From positions 1,984,001 through 2,048,000 of the forward strand of contig CAVXGU010000003.1 of assembly GCA_963761615.1 (NCBI GenBank): DNA of 64,000 nt, written 5' to 3'. Source of the stretch: CAVXGU01 sp963761615. Lineage in GTDB: Bacteria > Acidobacteriota > Vicinamibacteria > Vicinamibacterales > CAVVIG01. Under the pieces are notes generated by a model that had not been told where the DNA came from, ran no database searches, and was given only the letters and a program-made list of their open reading frames with translations. A program made the translations under genes and the position numbers. Below, piece after piece: positions 62,791 to 64,000 of the stretch. Position 1 is the stretch's first letter; every line of letters starts with the position of its first letter.

Positions 62791-63633
62791 TCAGGTCGTC
62801 GGGGCCTCCTGACGGGCCGGAGTCCGGCGGCGGCGGCCGCCGCTGGACTCCGGCTCGTGCGCCGTGTGCAGCGTCTGCCAGAGCTCCGTGTGCTGCCGCA
62901 TCCGATAGCTGTTGCCGCGGATCGTCACGAGATGGCAGTGGTGCACCAAGCGATCGATGAGCGCCGCCGCCATCACGTCGTCGCCAAAGATCTCACCCCA
63001 CTCTTCGAACCCCTTGTTCGAGGTCAGCACGGTCGACGCGTGCTCGTAGCGACGCGTCATCAGCTGAAAGAAGAGCATGGCGCCGGTGCGGCTGATCGGC
63101 AGGTAGCCGATCTCGTCGACGACGAGCACTGCAGGATGTGTGAGGACTTTCAGACGAGCCTGCAGGCGACCCGCGGCCTGCGCTTCTTCCAGCGACGTGA
63201 TCAAATCCGCGAGCGTGCCGTAGTAGACGCGTCGGCCACTCTGGGCCGCGGCGATGGCGAGACTGATCGCCAAGTGCGTTTTGCCGACGCCGGGTGGTCC
63301 CAGAAAGATCACATTCTCACGGCGCTCGACGAAGCCGAGCTCGTGCAGGCTTTCCATCTGCTCTCGTCGCAGGGACGGCTGAAAGGTGAAATCGAAGTCG
63401 TGGAGTTGCTTGACGACCGGCAGACGGCTGGAGCGCATCGCCGCCTGCAGACGTCGGTTATTTCGGAGCTGCGTCTGCGCGGTGAGCAACTGCTCGATGG
63501 CTTCGGGCGCGGTGAGCGTCCCGCCATCGACGCCCTGGAGGATCGCGTCCAGTGCCTCCAAGGCACCTGGCATGCGGAGATCCGCGAGGAGGTGCCGCAG
63601 GCGATCTCGTCGCGAGAGCGGTGCGGCCTTCAT
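62791..63633 (-). CDS. istB: IstB-like AAA+ helper ATPase of IS21
   Basis: 280 residues. Walker A GPPGVGKTH, Walker B VLVVDEIGYLP, and a typical ending region IRGNSYRMRQH. It activates the IstA transposase. ATG overlaps the istA stop (ATGA). The Arg/Gly-rich C-terminus (SSGGRRRRTPARQ) is a common variable tail. Confidence 0.93.
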   Translation of the reverse strand: MKAAPLSRRDRLRHLLADLRMPGALEALDAILQGVDGGTLTAPEAIEQLLTAQTQLRNNRRLQAAMRSSRLPVVKQLHDFDFTFQPSLRREQMESLHELGFVERRENVIFLGPPGVGKTHLAISLAIAAAQSGRRVYYGTLADLITSLEEAQAAGRLQARLKVLTHPAVLVVDEIGYLPISRTGAMLFFQLMTRRYEHASTVLTSNKGFEEWGEIFGDDVMAAALIDRLVHHCHLVTIRGNSYRMRQHTELWQTLHTAHEPESSGGRRRRTPARQEAPTT

Positions 63634-64000
63634 CCGACACCTCCCGCGAGGCGGGCGTACGCGGTCAGGGACCGCTTCTCGACGGTCACCACCGGACGCG
63701 GGGCCAGACGCGCCGGCGTCGACGTCGGCATGCGATCGAGGACCAGCGACGTGTAGCGCCGCGCGGCGAGCGGCTGCAGGAGGAATCGCTCCTCGCGATC
63801 GAAGCGGACGCGTGGACGCTCGCGCGTTGTGCCGTGTAGCCGCCCATTGGCGCGCTCGAGCCAGCGCGCGCGCTGGTGATCGAGATCCGCGTCATGGAGA
63901 AACGTGCGACCGTAGACGAAATTGCCACGGAGGTAGCGGACGGGACGCTCGACTTTGCCTTTGGTCTGCGCGCGATACGGTCGACACGCGCGCGGCGTGA
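63630..64000 (-). CDS. istA: IstA-like IS21 transposase, C-terminal part
   Basis: The minus strand reads KGKVERPVRYLRGNFVYGRT (the GKxER region downstream of the DDE core), then LDHQRARWLERANGRLHGTT and the C-terminal beta-barrel, ending with a stop overlapping istB. The catalytic DDE residues lie beyond the window. Confidence 0.9.
   Translation of the reverse strand, partial: TPRACRPYRAQTKGKVERPVRYLRGNFVYGRTFLHDADLDHQRARWLERANGRLHGTTRERPRVRFDREERFLLQPLAARRYTSLVLDRMPTSTPARLAPRPVVTVEKRSLTAYARLAGGVG

Larger units (their letters stand above)
62721..64000 (-). mobile_element. IS21-family element, left end and istB/istA (partial)
   Basis: The end starts TGTCAACGCC and carries two 19-bp repeats (62729-62747 and 62753-62771) of CCGGTTGAAAATCTGACAG, one base different. 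This matches the multiple terminal repeats of IS21 elements. It contains istB and the C-terminal part of istA, both oriented leftwards; the rest lies beyond the window. Confidence 0.85.

Overview
The window comes from a high-GC bacterium, most likely an Acidobacteriota member and perhaps class Vicinamibacteria. The best taxonomic clue is an ADOP-type (acidobacterial duplicated orphan permease) ABC permease at 44.6-47.2 kb. It is supported by a tannase, a DUF4159 protein, YVTN/YncE beta-propellers and a TonB receptor with an N-terminal carboxypeptidase-regulatory domain. No rRNA or clear tRNA gene is present, so the taxonomy is inference.

1-20.3 kb is chromosomal: a glycine-cleavage operon gcvT-gcvH-gcvP (minus), an IorA/IorB molybdo-hydroxylase pair, a secreted GDSL hydrolase, a tannase-family esterase, an M28-like TAT-exported hydrolase, and a tightly overlapping minus-strand block. 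That block runs unknown secreted protein, lipase with three six-cysteine repeats, DsbA-like thioredoxin, PQQ-type beta-propeller, lipoprotein. Upstream lies another overlapping set: ComEA remnant, GspH-like prepilin, PilZ protein, NtrC-type regulator.

20.28 to about 38.4 kb is a mosaic mobile island. Its left edge cuts the ComEA-like gene. The left part (visibly lower GC) carries a predicted proteasome-fold Ntn-hydrolase, a serine-recombinase stub, small ribbon-helix-helix and zinc-ribbon proteins, a DNA methyltransferase fused to a PD-(D/E)XK-like domain, an IS1595 transposase, and an MqsR-MqsA-SecB toxin-antitoxin-chaperone module with a palindromic operator. The right part carries a tyrosine integrase beside a T-arm-like candidate att site, an AlpA-like regulator, a TrbB/VirB11 ATPase, a VirD4/TraG coupling protein, accessory small genes, and a decayed RadC/NtrC chimera. 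No mating-pair or relaxase genes are recognised, so the island looks mobilisable or degraded.

38.9-62.7 kb is again acidobacterial in style: DUF4159 and YncE proteins, small membrane proteins, an ECF sigma factor, the ADOP permease, and an operon TonB receptor-TolC-MFP-RND pump. It continues with a DedA-PAP2 fusion, two YncE propellers, a periplasmic sensor-like protein and an OmpR/HisKA two-component system. Three copies of a shared motif (GTCAYNNRCCGTTCAT) sit in front of the pump operon, the YncE genes and the sensor/two-component genes, suggesting one regulon. An IS21-family element begins at 62721 inside the end of the histidine kinase gene and runs off the window.

At least seven genes are interrupted by single-base indels, several in homopolymers, while homology continues in another frame. 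The pattern fits sequencing or assembly error better than widespread pseudogenisation, and affected entries are marked.
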